Below are positions 39,505-47,940 of a stretch of 64,000 nucleotides of DNA, one piece after another. Position numbers and translations under genes: made by a program. The notes under the pieces were generated by a model. That model was not told where the DNA came from. It was given only the letters and a program-made list of their open reading frames with translations, and ran no database searches. Numbering within the stretch: the stretch's first letter is position 1; each line of letters begins with the position of its first letter. This DNA comes from Streptomyces ficellus (GTDB lineage: Bacteria; Actinomycetota; Actinomycetes; Streptomycetales; Streptomycetaceae), in the NCBI RefSeq assembly GCF_030406405.1, contig NZ_JAUEPL010000001.1, positions 248,001 through 312,000 of the forward strand, written 5' to 3'.

Positions 39505-39616
39505 GGCTCCCAACCCTCCTTCACAGCACGACGAAATAGCTTCACCGGGGCCCGTCAGAACCCCTCGAAGCAGCCACAAGCATAGGCGATGACCATGCCC
39601 CCGGTGGACGGGGGGA

Positions 39617-39632
39617 CCACAACTTCTGGGTG
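39617..39632. promoter_or_regulatory. NrdR box, promoter-proximal
   Basis: The sequence CCACAACTTCTGGGTG retains C, A, T, T and G at the positions of the NrdR-box consensus acaCwAtATaTwGtgt that are near-invariant. It lies exactly 31 bp (three helical turns) from the second box, the spacing described for paired NrdR sites. It is about 113 bp before the nrdR start. Confidence 0.7.
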
Positions 39633-39647
39633 GCCGGGACAATCCAA

Positions 39648-39663
39648 CCACTAGATGTGGGGC
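39648..39663. promoter_or_regulatory. NrdR box, promoter-distal
   Basis: The sequence CCACTAGATGTGGGGC matches the NrdR-box core (C-T-A-x-A-T-x-T-x-G). It is the better copy of the pair, with an internal near-palindrome CCACTAGATGTGG. It is 31 bp from the proximal box, on the same helix face. Confidence 0.75.
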
Positions 39664-40005
39664 TTGGCCGTCTATTCGGCACCCGGCGCGTGTCGCGCGC
39701 CGCGGCGTCGGCGACCGGCCCAGAGCCTACGGGAACGGGATGCCGGCGCGGATTGCGGGGGCCGGGATGACAGACTGGGGACCCCCGCCCCGCGTCACCC
39801 GGCTCCGGCGGCGAACGCTACCGTGACGACGCCGATCGCCACCGCGATCCGCCACCGGAAGCACCGGCTCGACCCGCCGCGCGACCGGCTTTCGCCGGTC
39901 GCCACAGCGGATCGCCGCCTCACCCAGGGGGCAATGCCCGGACCGGCAGCGATCGCACATACACGTAGCCACACGCACATGTAAGCCAATCTGCGATTTT
40001 TCACT
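39664..40005. other. Intergenic region between the nrdRJ and lexA control sites
   Basis: About 340 bp between divergent operators. It holds the upstream sides of both promoters, and no gene is supported. A GATCGC-rich, CGACGCCG-type segment between 39770 and 39920 contains open frames but no start signals. Confidence 0.5.
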
Positions 40006-40019
40006 CGAACGTGTGTTTG
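40006..40019 (+). promoter_or_regulatory. LexA-binding SOS box upstream of lexA
   Basis: CGAACGTGTGTTTG fits the actinobacterial LexA consensus CGAACRNRYGTTYG at every specified position. It lies 64 bp before the lexA GTG and overlaps the putative -35 element, so it is the autoregulatory operator. Confidence 0.93.
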
Positions 40020-40046
40020 GCGCAACCTTTCGAAAGCAACTACCGT
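40017..40046 (+). promoter_or_regulatory. Candidate lexA promoter
   Basis: A -35 TTGGCG (40017-40022) and a -10 TACCGT (40041-40046) are 18 bp apart. The -35 abuts and overlaps the LexA box by three bases, which would allow simple repression by occlusion. The match to consensus is moderate. Confidence 0.5.
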
Positions 40047-40082
40047 TGTCCAGCTAGGGAGACCATTCGAGAGGGGCCCGAC

Positions 40083-40868
40083 GTGACCACCACCGCAGAC
40101 AGTGCCACCATCACTGCCCAGAACCGCTCCCAGAGCCGACTCGAGCCGGTGCATGCGATGAATGAAGCGAACACGAACGCGGAGGGCCCCAAGCCCACGC
40201 GGTCACTGCCCGGCCGACCTCCAGGCATCCGGGCGGACAGCTCCGGGCTCACGGACAGGCAGCGACGGGTGATCGAGGTCATCCGCGACTCGGTGCAGCG
40301 GCGTGGATACCCGCCGTCGATGCGCGAGATCGGCCAGGCGGTGGGACTGTCCAGCACCTCGTCGGTCGCCCACCAGCTGATGGCACTGGAGCGCAAGGGC
40401 TTCCTGCGCCGGGACCCGCACCGGCCCAGGGCGTACGAGGTCCGGGGCTCCGACCAGCCCAGCACCCAGCCCACGGACACCACGGGCAAGCCCGCCGCGT
40501 CGTACGTCCCCCTCGTGGGCCGTATCGCCGCCGGTGGCCCGATCCTCGCTGAGGAATCGGTCGAGGACGTCTTCCCCCTCCCCCGGCAGCTGGTCGGTGA
40601 CGGCGAGCTGTTCGTGCTGAAGGTCGTCGGCGACTCGATGATCGAGGCCGCCATCTGCGACGGCGACTGGGTCACCGTGCGCCGCCAGCCGGTCGCGGAG
40701 AACGGCGACATCGTGGCGGCGATGCTGGACGGCGAAGCCACGGTCAAGCGCTTCAAGCGGGAGGACGGGCATGTATGGCTGCTCCCGCACAACGCGGCGT
40801 ACCAGCCGATCCCCGGTGACGAGGCGACGATCCTCGGCAAGGTGGTGGCGGTACTGCGGCGGGTGTGA
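40083..40868 (+). CDS. lexA: SOS response repressor LexA
   Basis: The 261-aa protein has an N-terminal extension of about 50 residues, then the winged-helix DNA-binding domain ([16 protein letters not shown], then [20 protein letters not shown]). The S24 autoprotease follows, with cleavage site Ala150-Gly151 in GRIAAGGPI and the catalytic dyad Ser185 (VVGDSMIEA) and Lys222 (ATVKRFKRE). It represses DNA-damage genes until RecA* stimulates self-cleavage. The GTG start at 40083 follows GAGAGGGG; an internal ATG (Met26) would give a shorter protein nearer to some relatives. It has its own LexA box and a terminator. Confidence 0.96.
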   Translation: MTTTADSATITAQNRSQSRLEPVHAMNEANTNAEGPKPTRSLPGRPPGIRADSSGLTDRQRRVIEVIRDSVQRRGYPPSMREIGQAVGLSSTSSVAHQLMALERKGFLRRDPHRPRAYEVRGSDQPSTQPTDTTGKPAASYVPLVGRIAAGGPILAEESVEDVFPLPRQLVGDGELFVLKVVGDSMIEAAICDGDWVTVRRQPVAENGDIVAAMLDGEATVKRFKREDGHVWLLPHNAAYQPIPGDEATILGKVVAVLRRV

Positions 40869-40888
40869 CACGCCCGCCGGCTCCGACC

Positions 40889-40923
40889 GGGCCCCGGGAC
40901 CCACTGCGCCGGTCCCGGGGCCC
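40889..40923 (+). terminator. lexA terminator hairpin
   Basis: A perfect 13-bp stem (40889-40901 with 40911-40923, arm GGGCCCCGGGACC) closes a 9-nt loop, 20 bp past the lexA stop. It may also slow transcripts from the convergent dinG gene. Confidence 0.9.
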
Positions 40924-40965
40924 TGCTATGCCATCGGCCCCTGCCTTGCGGCGCCCTCGTGCAGC

Positions 40966-41021
40966 CCCGTGTCAGCCGCGTGTGAGCCTTGAGGGGGTGT
41001 GAGCCCCGTGTGAGCCGCGTG
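40966..41021. repeat. GTGTGAGCC direct repeats
   Basis: Four near-copies of CGTGTGAGCC (first copy CGTGTCAGCC) recur between the lexA terminator and the end of dinG. They are short, 9-11 bp, with irregular spacing. Confidence 0.75.
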
Positions 41022-41047
41022 CGGTGGCTCGGCCTGGGCGCCGCCGG

Positions 41048-43021
41048 CTACGCGTCGCCGCTCGCCTTGGCGGCCGCGTCGATCGCTGCCAGAGAGCGGC
41101 GCACCTGGTTACGGTCCGTGGTGTACCAGAAGTCGGGCAGTGACGCGCGCAGATAGCTGCCGTACCGGGCGTTGGCCAGGCGGGGGTCCAGAACGGCGAC
41201 GACCCCCCGGTCACCCGTGGCCCGCACCAGGCGACCCGCGCCCTGCGCCATCAGCAGGGCGGCGTGCGTCGCCGCGACGGCCATGAAGCCGTTGCCGCCG
41301 GCCTCCTCCACCGCCTTCTGGCGGGCGCTCATCAGGGGGTCGTCGGGGCGCGGGAAGGGAATGCGGTCCATCACGACAAGCTGGCAGTTGGGCCCGGGGA
41401 CATCGACCCCCTGCCACAGGGAGAGCGTGCCGAACAGGCAGGTCTCCGCGTCGCCAGCGAAGGTCTTGATCAGTTCGCCGAGGGTGTCCTCACCCTGGAG
41501 CAGGATGGGCTTGTCGAGCCTGCCGCGCAGCTCCTCGGCCGCTGCCTGGGCCGCCCGCATGGAGGAGAAGAGACCGAGCGTACGGCCGCCGGCGGCTTCC
41601 ACCAGCTCGGCCAGCTCGTCCATCATGTCGCCGCGGCTGCCCTCCCGGCCCGGCGTGGCCAGGTGCCGCGCGACGTACAGAATGCCCTGCTTCGGGTAGT
41701 CGAAGGGCGAGCCGACGTCGATGCCCTTCCATACCGGTACGTCATCGCCTTCGGTGCCCTCGGGGGCCAGCCCCAGCGAGGCGCCCACGCCGTTGAAGTC
41801 GCCACCGAGCTTGAGCGTGGCAGAGGTCAGGACGACCGACCGGTCGGCGAAGAGCTTCTCGCGCAGCAGACCGGAGACGGACAGCGGGGCGACCCGCAGG
41901 GATGCCCCGAAACGGTCATGGCGCTCGTACCAGACGACGTCGTACTCCGAGCCCTGGGTGATGCGCTCGGCGACGTCGTGGACGGTCTCGACGGAGGCCA
42001 TGGCCTGCTTGCGGACCGCGTCCTCGTCCTGGACGGACCGGTCGCGCGTCGAGCCGAGCGACGAGATGACCGCCCGCGCCGCGTCACGCAGCGCCATCAG
42101 CGCGTACGCGAGATCCTCCGGGACCTCCTCAAGGCGCCCGGGCAGCGCCAGCTCCATCAGCCGCTCGAAACCCTCCGCCGCCGTCTGGAGCTGATCGGCG
42201 ACCTTCTCGTCCACCAGCTTGGCCGCCCGGCGGACGGCCCGGTTGACCTGACCCGGGGTGAGCTCGCCGGTGGCGACACCGGTGACCCGGGAAACCAGCT
42301 CGTGCGCCTCGTCAACGATCAACACCTCGTGCTGCGGGAGCACCGGCGCACCCTCGATCGCGTCGATGGCGAGCAGCGCGTGGTTGGTGACGATGACGTC
42401 CGACAGCTTGGCCCGCTCCCGCGCGGCCTCCGCGAAGCACTCCGCTCCGTACGCGCACTTCGAGGCGCCCAGGCATTCGCGGGACGAGACCGAGACCTGG
42501 GCCCAGGCGCGGTCGGAGACGCCGGGCGTCAGGTCGTCCCGGTCACCGGTCTCCGTCTCGTCGGACCAGTCCCGCAGCCTCAGCAGGTCCTGGCCGAGCT
42601 TGCTGGTGGGCGCGGCGGTCTCGAAGGCGTCGAAGAGACCGTCCTCGTCGTCCTGCGGGACCCCCTCGTGGAGGCGGTGCAGGCAGAGGTAGTTCGAGCG
42701 CCCCTTGAGCATGGCGAACTCCGGGCGGCGCCGCAGCTGCGGATGCAGCGCGTCGACCGTCCGCGGCAGGTCGCGCTCGACCAGCTGCCGCTGGAGGGCC
42801 AGGGTCGCGGTGGCGATCACGACACGGTCCCCGTGCGCCAGCGCGGGCACCAGGTAGCCGAGGGACTTTCCGGTACCGGTACCGGCCTGGACCAGCAGGT
42901 GGGAACCGTCGTCGATGGCCTGCGCGACGGCCTCGGCCATGGTGACCTGGCCTGGCCGTTCCACGCCGCCGACGGCGGTGACAGCGGCGTGGAGGAGATC
43001 GGGGAGGGGTGGCTTCGTCAT
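41048..43021 (-). CDS. dinG: DinG-family ATP-dependent helicase
   Basis: The 657-aa protein is a superfamily 2, XPD/DinG-type 5'-3' helicase. Motif I is LLVQAGTGTGKSLGYL. Four cysteines for an iron-sulfur cluster are visible (YLCLHRL, then SSRECLGASKCAYGAECF). Motif II is VLIVDEAHELV. The C-terminal motifs LFGTLSLWQGVDVPGPN and MAQGAGRLVRATGDRG are also present. Family members resolve R-loops and G-rich structures. It lies convergent to lexA and no LexA box was seen upstream, so SOS control here is not supported. The symbol denotes family rather than proven orthology. Confidence 0.85.
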   Translation of the reverse strand: MTKPPLPDLLHAAVTAVGGVERPGQVTMAEAVAQAIDDGSHLLVQAGTGTGKSLGYLVPALAHGDRVVIATATLALQRQLVERDLPRTVDALHPQLRRRPEFAMLKGRSNYLCLHRLHEGVPQDDEDGLFDAFETAAPTSKLGQDLLRLRDWSDETETGDRDDLTPGVSDRAWAQVSVSSRECLGASKCAYGAECFAEAARERAKLSDVIVTNHALLAIDAIEGAPVLPQHEVLIVDEAHELVSRVTGVATGELTPGQVNRAVRRAAKLVDEKVADQLQTAAEGFERLMELALPGRLEEVPEDLAYALMALRDAARAVISSLGSTRDRSVQDEDAVRKQAMASVETVHDVAERITQGSEYDVVWYERHDRFGASLRVAPLSVSGLLREKLFADRSVVLTSATLKLGGDFNGVGASLGLAPEGTEGDDVPVWKGIDVGSPFDYPKQGILYVARHLATPGREGSRGDMMDELAELVEAAGGRTLGLFSSMRAAQAAAEELRGRLDKPILLQGEDTLGELIKTFAGDAETCLFGTLSLWQGVDVPGPNCQLVVMDRIPFPRPDDPLMSARQKAVEEAGGNGFMAVAATHAALLMAQGAGRLVRATGDRGVVAVLDPRLANARYGSYLRASLPDFWYTTDRNQVRRSLAAIDAAAKASGDA

Positions 43022-43054
43022 AGCCAGTCCACCCTACGGCCCGCCACTGACAAT

Positions 43055-43094
43055 CGGATCACGCCGGATCACGCCGGAGCACGCCGGATCACCT
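43055..43094. repeat. Four 10-bp tandem repeats upstream of dinG
   Basis: CGGATCACGC occurs at 43055 and 43065, then CGGAGCACGC at 43075 and CGGATCACCT at 43085. They sit in the 77-bp gap between the NIS operon end and dinG start. Confidence 0.9.
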
Positions 43095-43098
43095 CGCC

Positions 43099-45105
43099 TC
43101 ACGCGAGCGGATTGGGGACAGTGCCGTGAATGGCCGCGTGCGGGCGCTCGGGGCGGTCGCGGTAGCCGTCCAGGTGCAGCCGGTTGCGGTTGAGGCACAG
43201 CCTCTCGATACGGGGCGTGAGCAGGTCGAACAGCTCGTAACGGTCCTTGAGCTCCGGGAAGCGCGCCTGGTGCCGGAGAATTTCAGCCCGTACGAGTGAC
43301 CAGAAGTCCGCCTCCGGAACACCGAGTTGCTCCTCGCAGAGCGGTGCGAGGAAACGGAACACACCGACGAAGAGCCCGGAGTGGATGAACTGCGTCAGGA
43401 ATCCCGGCTCCTCGGTGAGGAGCACGGCCCGTACGTCGTCCGGCATCGGTTCGTGTTCGGGCAGCGGGCGTGCGCTGACGTTGATGTCGTCGACAAAGTC
43501 CTTGATCGCGAGGCGCACCGGGACGTCCTGGTCGTTGAAGACGACGATGGCGTTCTCGCCGTGCGGCGAGAAAACGGTGCCGTAGCGGTAGAGGAAGTGC
43601 AGCAGCGGAGGCAGCAGCGCGGCGAACAGGTGCTGGAGCCACACGCTCGGGTCGAGCCCCGACCGGGTCACGAGTTCGGCGGTGAACGCGCGCCCCTGGG
43701 CGTCGGTGTGGAGGAGGGACGCGAGCGTGCGGGCGCGCTCGCCGGGCGGCAGGCGCAGCGGTTCGCGCCAGATCGCGCCGAGCAACTCCTTGTACTGGTA
43801 CGGGGCTTCGGGGAGGTGGTCGTAGAGCGGGTGCTCGACCGTGACGGAGGCGACCTCACCGAGGAGGATCACACCGCACTCGTCCCGCAGGAACGGGTCG
43901 GCGTCGCGCAGTGCGTGGACCCAGGCGGTCACGGCGGGGGCCGCGAGGGTGCGCTCGGTGGGCAGGCCGCGCCACACGAGGGTGTTGAGCACGGACAGCG
44001 GCAGCTTGACCGTGTGCCGGTCGGGTCTGCTGACGTTGAGGAACGTGCGGATGGACTGCTGCGGCAGCCGCAGGTCGCTGTCCGCGGGCAGGGGCACGAT
44101 GGCGCCTTCGGCGATGGCAGAGGCGTACAGCGGCAGCAGTACCTCGTCCCACTGCCAGGGGTGTACGGGGAGGTAGAGGTAGGTGTCCTCGTCGAGGCCC
44201 CGGGAGCGGAGCGCCGCGGCGAAGGAGTCCCGTACGGCGGGGGACAGTTCACGGCTGTAGAGGCGCGCGGGGGTGTCGAGCGCGGGCACGCCTCGGTAGG
44301 CGGCGAGCGCGGTGCTGACCGCGATCCAGGGAAGCGGGGCGGGGCGGCGGGCTTCGGGCGCCCAGCGGGCCACGTCGGTGGCGGAGAAGCCGATGCGGCC
44401 CTTGTTGAACACGATCCACGGGTGGCCGGTCTGGTGGCCTTCGAGCTCGGCGTAGTCGAGGTCGGCGAGCCGGTCGACCGGGAGCGCGGTGTGGTCGAGC
44501 CGGGCGTCGGCGGCGAGTGTGGTGGCCAGTTCCCGGACGAGGTGGCCGAGCGTGGCGCCGTCCAGGGCGAGGAGGCGGCGGGCCCGGACGAGGAAGTCCA
44601 GCGGGTCGGTGAACGGCCGGCCGTCGCGGGTGATCGACTGCGGATCGACCCGCCAGCTGCCGTAGGCGGTCCGGCGCGCGGTGAAGGCGAGGGCGGAGCC
44701 GTCGTCGAGCCTCAGCGTGTACGGGTCGGTCGGGGGCCGGCCGGTCTGCGCGCCGTGCGGCGTGTGCCGGCGGGCGGCCGCGCGCCCTGCGGTGTCGGCG
44801 GCATCGGCGGCGGCATCGGCCGTGTCGGCGCCATCGGCGGCATCGGCGGCCTGGCGGGGGGCGGATGCGGCGGGGGCGGCAGCGGGGTCGTCGTGGGTCC
44901 GCGCGGGCGTGCCGTCCGGCTGGGTGGGCTGCCTGCTCGGCTCGATGATCTCCTCATAGGCGAATTCGGCCAGCATCTTCGCGAGGAGGCGGCGGGAGGC
45001 ACGGGCCCACGCCTGCGGATTGAGTTCGGGCGGGGCGGTGGGAGTCGGCGGGGACGGCCGGGCGGGCGGCTCTGTGGAGTCATGGGCGGCAGGAGATGGG
45101 GGCAC
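43099..45105 (-). CDS. IucA/IucC-family NIS siderophore synthetase (second in operon)
   Basis: The 668-aa protein is an NRPS-independent siderophore synthetase, which uses ATP to couple a carboxylate with an amine or alcohol. Conserved segments include GHPWIVFNKGRIGFSATDV, YLPVHPWQWDEVLLPLYA and QSIRTFLNVSRPDRHTVKL. The ATP-site FSPHGENAIVVFND and the C-terminal FerroxidaseIII-like ferric reductase-type FhuF region are also recognisable. An Ala/Asp-rich insertion (about residues 83-108, ADGADTADAAADAADTAG) is unusual and breaks the N-terminal domain. Start GTG 45105 follows GGAGGAG. It is the last gene of a four-gene operon. Sequence style resembles DesD/AlcC-like condensing enzymes, but substrate assignment is not secure. 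Confidence 0.88.
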   Translation of the reverse strand: MPPSPAAHDSTEPPARPSPPTPTAPPELNPQAWARASRRLLAKMLAEFAYEEIIEPSRQPTQPDGTPARTHDDPAAAPAASAPRQAADAADGADTADAAADAADTAGRAAARRHTPHGAQTGRPPTDPYTLRLDDGSALAFTARRTAYGSWRVDPQSITRDGRPFTDPLDFLVRARRLLALDGATLGHLVRELATTLAADARLDHTALPVDRLADLDYAELEGHQTGHPWIVFNKGRIGFSATDVARWAPEARRPAPLPWIAVSTALAAYRGVPALDTPARLYSRELSPAVRDSFAAALRSRGLDEDTYLYLPVHPWQWDEVLLPLYASAIAEGAIVPLPADSDLRLPQQSIRTFLNVSRPDRHTVKLPLSVLNTLVWRGLPTERTLAAPAVTAWVHALRDADPFLRDECGVILLGEVASVTVEHPLYDHLPEAPYQYKELLGAIWREPLRLPPGERARTLASLLHTDAQGRAFTAELVTRSGLDPSVWLQHLFAALLPPLLHFLYRYGTVFSPHGENAIVVFNDQDVPVRLAIKDFVDDINVSARPLPEHEPMPDDVRAVLLTEEPGFLTQFIHSGLFVGVFRFLAPLCEEQLGVPEADFWSLVRAEILRHQARFPELKDRYELFDLLTPRIERLCLNRNRLHLDGYRDRPERPHAAIHGTVPNPLA

Positions 45106-45165
45106 AGGGACTCCTCCAGGGGGAACCGATGCGGGTCGAGCGGTGTATGGAGAGCGGCAGGCTGT

Positions 45166-45978
45166 TCACAGCAGGTGTCGCAAGGCTCGTTCACGGACCA
45201 TGAGCGCGGCTCGCTTTTCGGGAAGGTCGAGTTCGGCGGAGAAGCGGAACCCTGCGGTCAGAAAGGCCGCGACGGAGGGGGTGTTGCGCACATCGGGTTC
45301 GGCGACGACGCGTGCGCAGCTGGGGCGGTTGTCGAGTACGAGGTCGAAGACGGCTCTGAGCAGCGTGGTGCCGAGGCCCCGGCCACGGTTGGCGACGCCA
45401 CCGATGAGGAGGTGGACACCGGTGTCGTGCGGGCGGGCCGGGTAGTGCCGGGCCAGCGGGTCGAGATCGGCGCGGTAGATCTCGAAGTAGCTCATGGGGG
45501 CGCCGTCGAGGACGCCGAGGCACGGCACGCTGCGCCCGTCGCCGTCGAGCTGGGCGCGCAGGTGGGCGGCGGTGACGGATTCGGGTCCGGCCAGTTCCCA
45601 GAAGGCGGCGACCGCCGGGTCGTTCATCCATCGGCTGATCAGCGCGAGGTCCCGGTCGATACGTACGGGGACGAGCTGGAATCGACCGGCGGGCGTGGTG
45701 ACGGGCCCCCACTCGGCGACGGTGTCGAGCAGGTCGCCGGACAGGCCGTCCGACAGGCCGTCCGACAGATCGCCGGACAAGGCATCGGACAAGGCATCGG
45801 GCACGTCGCCGGTTGCGCCGTCCTCCGGCGACGGGCGCCCGGTGGCCGGGGCGCCCTCCGCTCCGAACAGCGTGATGAGCGCGTCGGGCAGCCGCAGTTC
45901 CAGGGTGTCCTCCGTGCCGGCGCCGGCCGGCGCACGAGGAGTGGGACCGGTGTCGGTGCTCGCATCGGTGGGACGCAC
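45166..45978 (-). CDS. IucB/AlcB-type siderophore acyltransferase (GNAT)
   Basis: The 270-aa protein has a Ser/Asp/Leu-rich N-terminal region (about residues 1-90). A GNAT acyltransferase domain of the IucB/RhbD type follows: ISRWMNDPAVAAFWELAGP, CLGVLDGAPMSYFEIYRAD, DTGVHLLIGGVANRGRGLGTTLL and ARVVAEPDVRNTPSVAAFL. The acetyl-CoA loop is GRGLGTT. In aerobactin-type pathways this enzyme acylates an N-hydroxy-diamine; no hydroxylase is encoded nearby, so the acceptor here is unknown. The GTG start at 45978 follows GAGAGGAGAG. Six 12-bp repeats in its N-terminal part encode a DALSD/DGLSG array. Confidence 0.85.
   Translation of the reverse strand: MRPTDASTDTGPTPRAPAGAGTEDTLELRLPDALITLFGAEGAPATGRPSPEDGATGDVPDALSDALSGDLSDGLSDGLSGDLLDTVAEWGPVTTPAGRFQLVPVRIDRDLALISRWMNDPAVAAFWELAGPESVTAAHLRAQLDGDGRSVPCLGVLDGAPMSYFEIYRADLDPLARHYPARPHDTGVHLLIGGVANRGRGLGTTLLRAVFDLVLDNRPSCARVVAEPDVRNTPSVAAFLTAGFRFSAELDLPEKRAALMVRERALRHLL
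45730..45801. repeat. Six 12-bp in-frame tandem repeats in the acyltransferase gene
   Basis: Successive 12-bp units of the type CAGGCCGTCCGA start at 45730, 45742, 45754, 45766, 45778 and 45790; 45742 and 45754 are identical. They stay in frame and encode the SD-rich linker. Confidence 0.9.
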
Positions 45979-46017
45979 GGGGCGCTCTCCTCTCAGCAGT
46001 TCGCGGGTCTGGTTCCG

Positions 46018-47904
46018 TCAGCGGCGCAGGGGGTTGGTGATGGTGACGTACACGGACTGGGTGTCGACGGGGCCGACGAGTTCATCGAGGCCGTGCAGAC
46101 GGGTGAGGAGGTTGGCCTTGCAGCGCAGAGTCGGGCTCTCCAGGAGGCGGGCCGGGAGCGGTGAGCCGAGGCCGGTGGCGCCGGTGAGGAACCGCCGGAA
46201 GGCGGCGAGGAGGAGGCGTTCGTCGGCGAGGCGCTGGGCGCCGAAGGCGCCGATCAGGCCGAGGACGTTGTTGATGCCGAGGTAGTAGGCGAAGCGCTCG
46301 TCGGTGACGTCGTCGGAGACGAAGGTGTCGCTGTGGACGCCGATGCCGGGGAGCCGGCGTTCCAGTGCGGCGCGGTGGGACTCACGGAAGTAGTAGCCCT
46401 GGTTGTCGCGGTAGCGGCCGCCTCGGGGCCAGCCGTCGGGGTCCAGGATGACCAGGGTGTTCTGCTGGTGGGCCTCCAGGGCCACGCCGGCCGTGCCGTC
46501 CAGCCACAGCACGGGCCGGACGACCTGGTCCAGGTAGCGCAGGAACCACTCGGCGGCGACGGCTCCGGTGGGGCGGCCGGTGCGGGTGGCGAGCCGGGAC
46601 ACGGTGACGGCGAGGCGCGAACGCATCCGGGTGGAGCCGGGCCAGGGCCGGGGGGTGGTGAGGCTCGCGATGCAGACGGCGTCGTCGCCGTGGCCGAAGG
46701 GGTTGTGGCGGAGCATGACGTCGAGCCCCGGGACGGGCTCGCCGGAGGGGGTGTCGACGGCGAGCCACGCCGGGTCGCGCACGATGTCGAACGTCGGGTG
46801 GACGGCCCGCCACTGCTCGGTGAGGCCGGTGCGCAGCAGGCGGTGCACCTCGACGCCCCGGTGGAGCTCCTTGCGGAGGTTCTCGCGGCGGGAGTTGGTG
46901 ATGCGTACGCCGAGGGACAGCTTCAGCATGGCGTCGGCGCCGGGCTGGTGGACGGTCCGGACGGAGGAGGTGGGATGCCAGGGTTCGCCGTGGGAGCCGA
47001 GGTCGTGAAGGAGACCGGCGGACAGCAGCCGGGTGACGGCGGGGCGGTGGAGCAGTTCGCGGGCCTGCCAGGGGTGCAGGGGCAGGGCGGCGGTGTTGTC
47101 GGGGAGGGTGAGGCCCTTGGCGAGGCGGGCGGTGAGCTGATCGGCGGGCACGGTGCGGCCCTGTTCGGACCAGGCGGAGTCGGCGGCCAGTACGGACCGG
47201 TGGACGGCCATCCAGTGCAGGGGGAACGCGCCGTTCAACTCCGGTGAGTACAGCCTGGCTTCGGAGTCCGACAGCCCTTCGCGGCTCTTGGGTGTGGGAT
47301 GGAGCGGGTGGCCCAGCAGCAGGGACTGCTCGGCGGTGAGGAACAGGTCGGCGTCGGGCCCGGCGCCGGGGTGGTGGCGCCGGTGGGCGATGAACTCGGC
47401 GGTGCGGCGGGCCGAGTCGGCGACCCTGCCGACCAGGTCGGCGCTTTCGCGGGTGCCCGACTCCCGGCCGAGGAGGGCGGCGACGGTGACCGCGTCGGCG
47501 GGCGGGGCGGTGTGCGGGGCGCCTTCGAGACAGGGCGGGCCGAAGCGGTGCCAGCCGGTGGGCGACCAGTAGTGGACGGGGACGAGCAGGGCGGTCCCGC
47601 TGACGTCGAGAGGGACGCGCAGGGTGGTGCCGGCCGGTTGGGCGAGGTTCTTCTCCCGTACCCAGCAGCGGAGCAGGTTCTCGATGGTCGCGGCGTCCGC
47701 GGCGCGGTGCGCGTCCGGGTGGTCGAGGGGGTCCGCGGCCACCGCCGGCAGGGGGGTGCGCTGCTCGGCGTACGCCCCCGGCTGCTGGCGCGGCACGGTT
47801 GTCGACTCGACCGTGAGGGGCCCGCGCGCGGCGTCCGGTCCGCGGTGCGGGGCGGTGGGGTGGCCGTCGGCGCCGGCTGCTTCGGGTGCGGGGGTGGGGT
47901 TCAC
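46018..47904 (-). CDS. IucA/IucC-family NIS siderophore synthetase (first in operon)
   Basis: The 628-aa protein is a second NIS synthetase, clearly different from the one at 43099. Motifs include HPLHPTPKSREGLSDSEARLYSPEL, FPLHWMAVHRS, PLHPWQARELLH and TSSVRTVHQPGADAMLKLSL. The catalytic-core ALEAHQQNTLVILD and RDNQGYYFRESH lie in the nucleotide and acceptor site. The C-terminus shows the usual helical FhuF-like region. It begins 36 bp after the aminotransferase gene and ends 39 bp before the acyltransferase, so all four are likely one transcript. The start GTG at 47904 has a weak ribosome site. A type A (citrate-amine) role is an inference only. Confidence 0.88.
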   Translation of the reverse strand: MNPTPAPEAAGADGHPTAPHRGPDAARGPLTVESTTVPRQQPGAYAEQRTPLPAVAADPLDHPDAHRAADAATIENLLRCWVREKNLAQPAGTTLRVPLDVSGTALLVPVHYWSPTGWHRFGPPCLEGAPHTAPPADAVTVAALLGRESGTRESADLVGRVADSARRTAEFIAHRRHHPGAGPDADLFLTAEQSLLLGHPLHPTPKSREGLSDSEARLYSPELNGAFPLHWMAVHRSVLAADSAWSEQGRTVPADQLTARLAKGLTLPDNTAALPLHPWQARELLHRPAVTRLLSAGLLHDLGSHGEPWHPTSSVRTVHQPGADAMLKLSLGVRITNSRRENLRKELHRGVEVHRLLRTGLTEQWRAVHPTFDIVRDPAWLAVDTPSGEPVPGLDVMLRHNPFGHGDDAVCIASLTTPRPWPGSTRMRSRLAVTVSRLATRTGRPTGAVAAEWFLRYLDQVVRPVLWLDGTAGVALEAHQQNTLVILDPDGWPRGGRYRDNQGYYFRESHRAALERRLPGIGVHSDTFVSDDVTDERFAYYLGINNVLGLIGAFGAQRLADERLLLAAFRRFLTGATGLGSPLPARLLESPTLRCKANLLTRLHGLDELVGPVDTQSVYVTITNPLRR

Positions 47905-47940
47905 GGAGGGCGCTTTCTGGTGAGGGTGTGGGGGGCCGGT

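Noticed and set aside
39655..39984. Open frames in the nrdR/lexA intergenic region
   Set aside because: They overlap a NrdR box and promoter DNA, with no start signals and Arg/Ala-rich composition.
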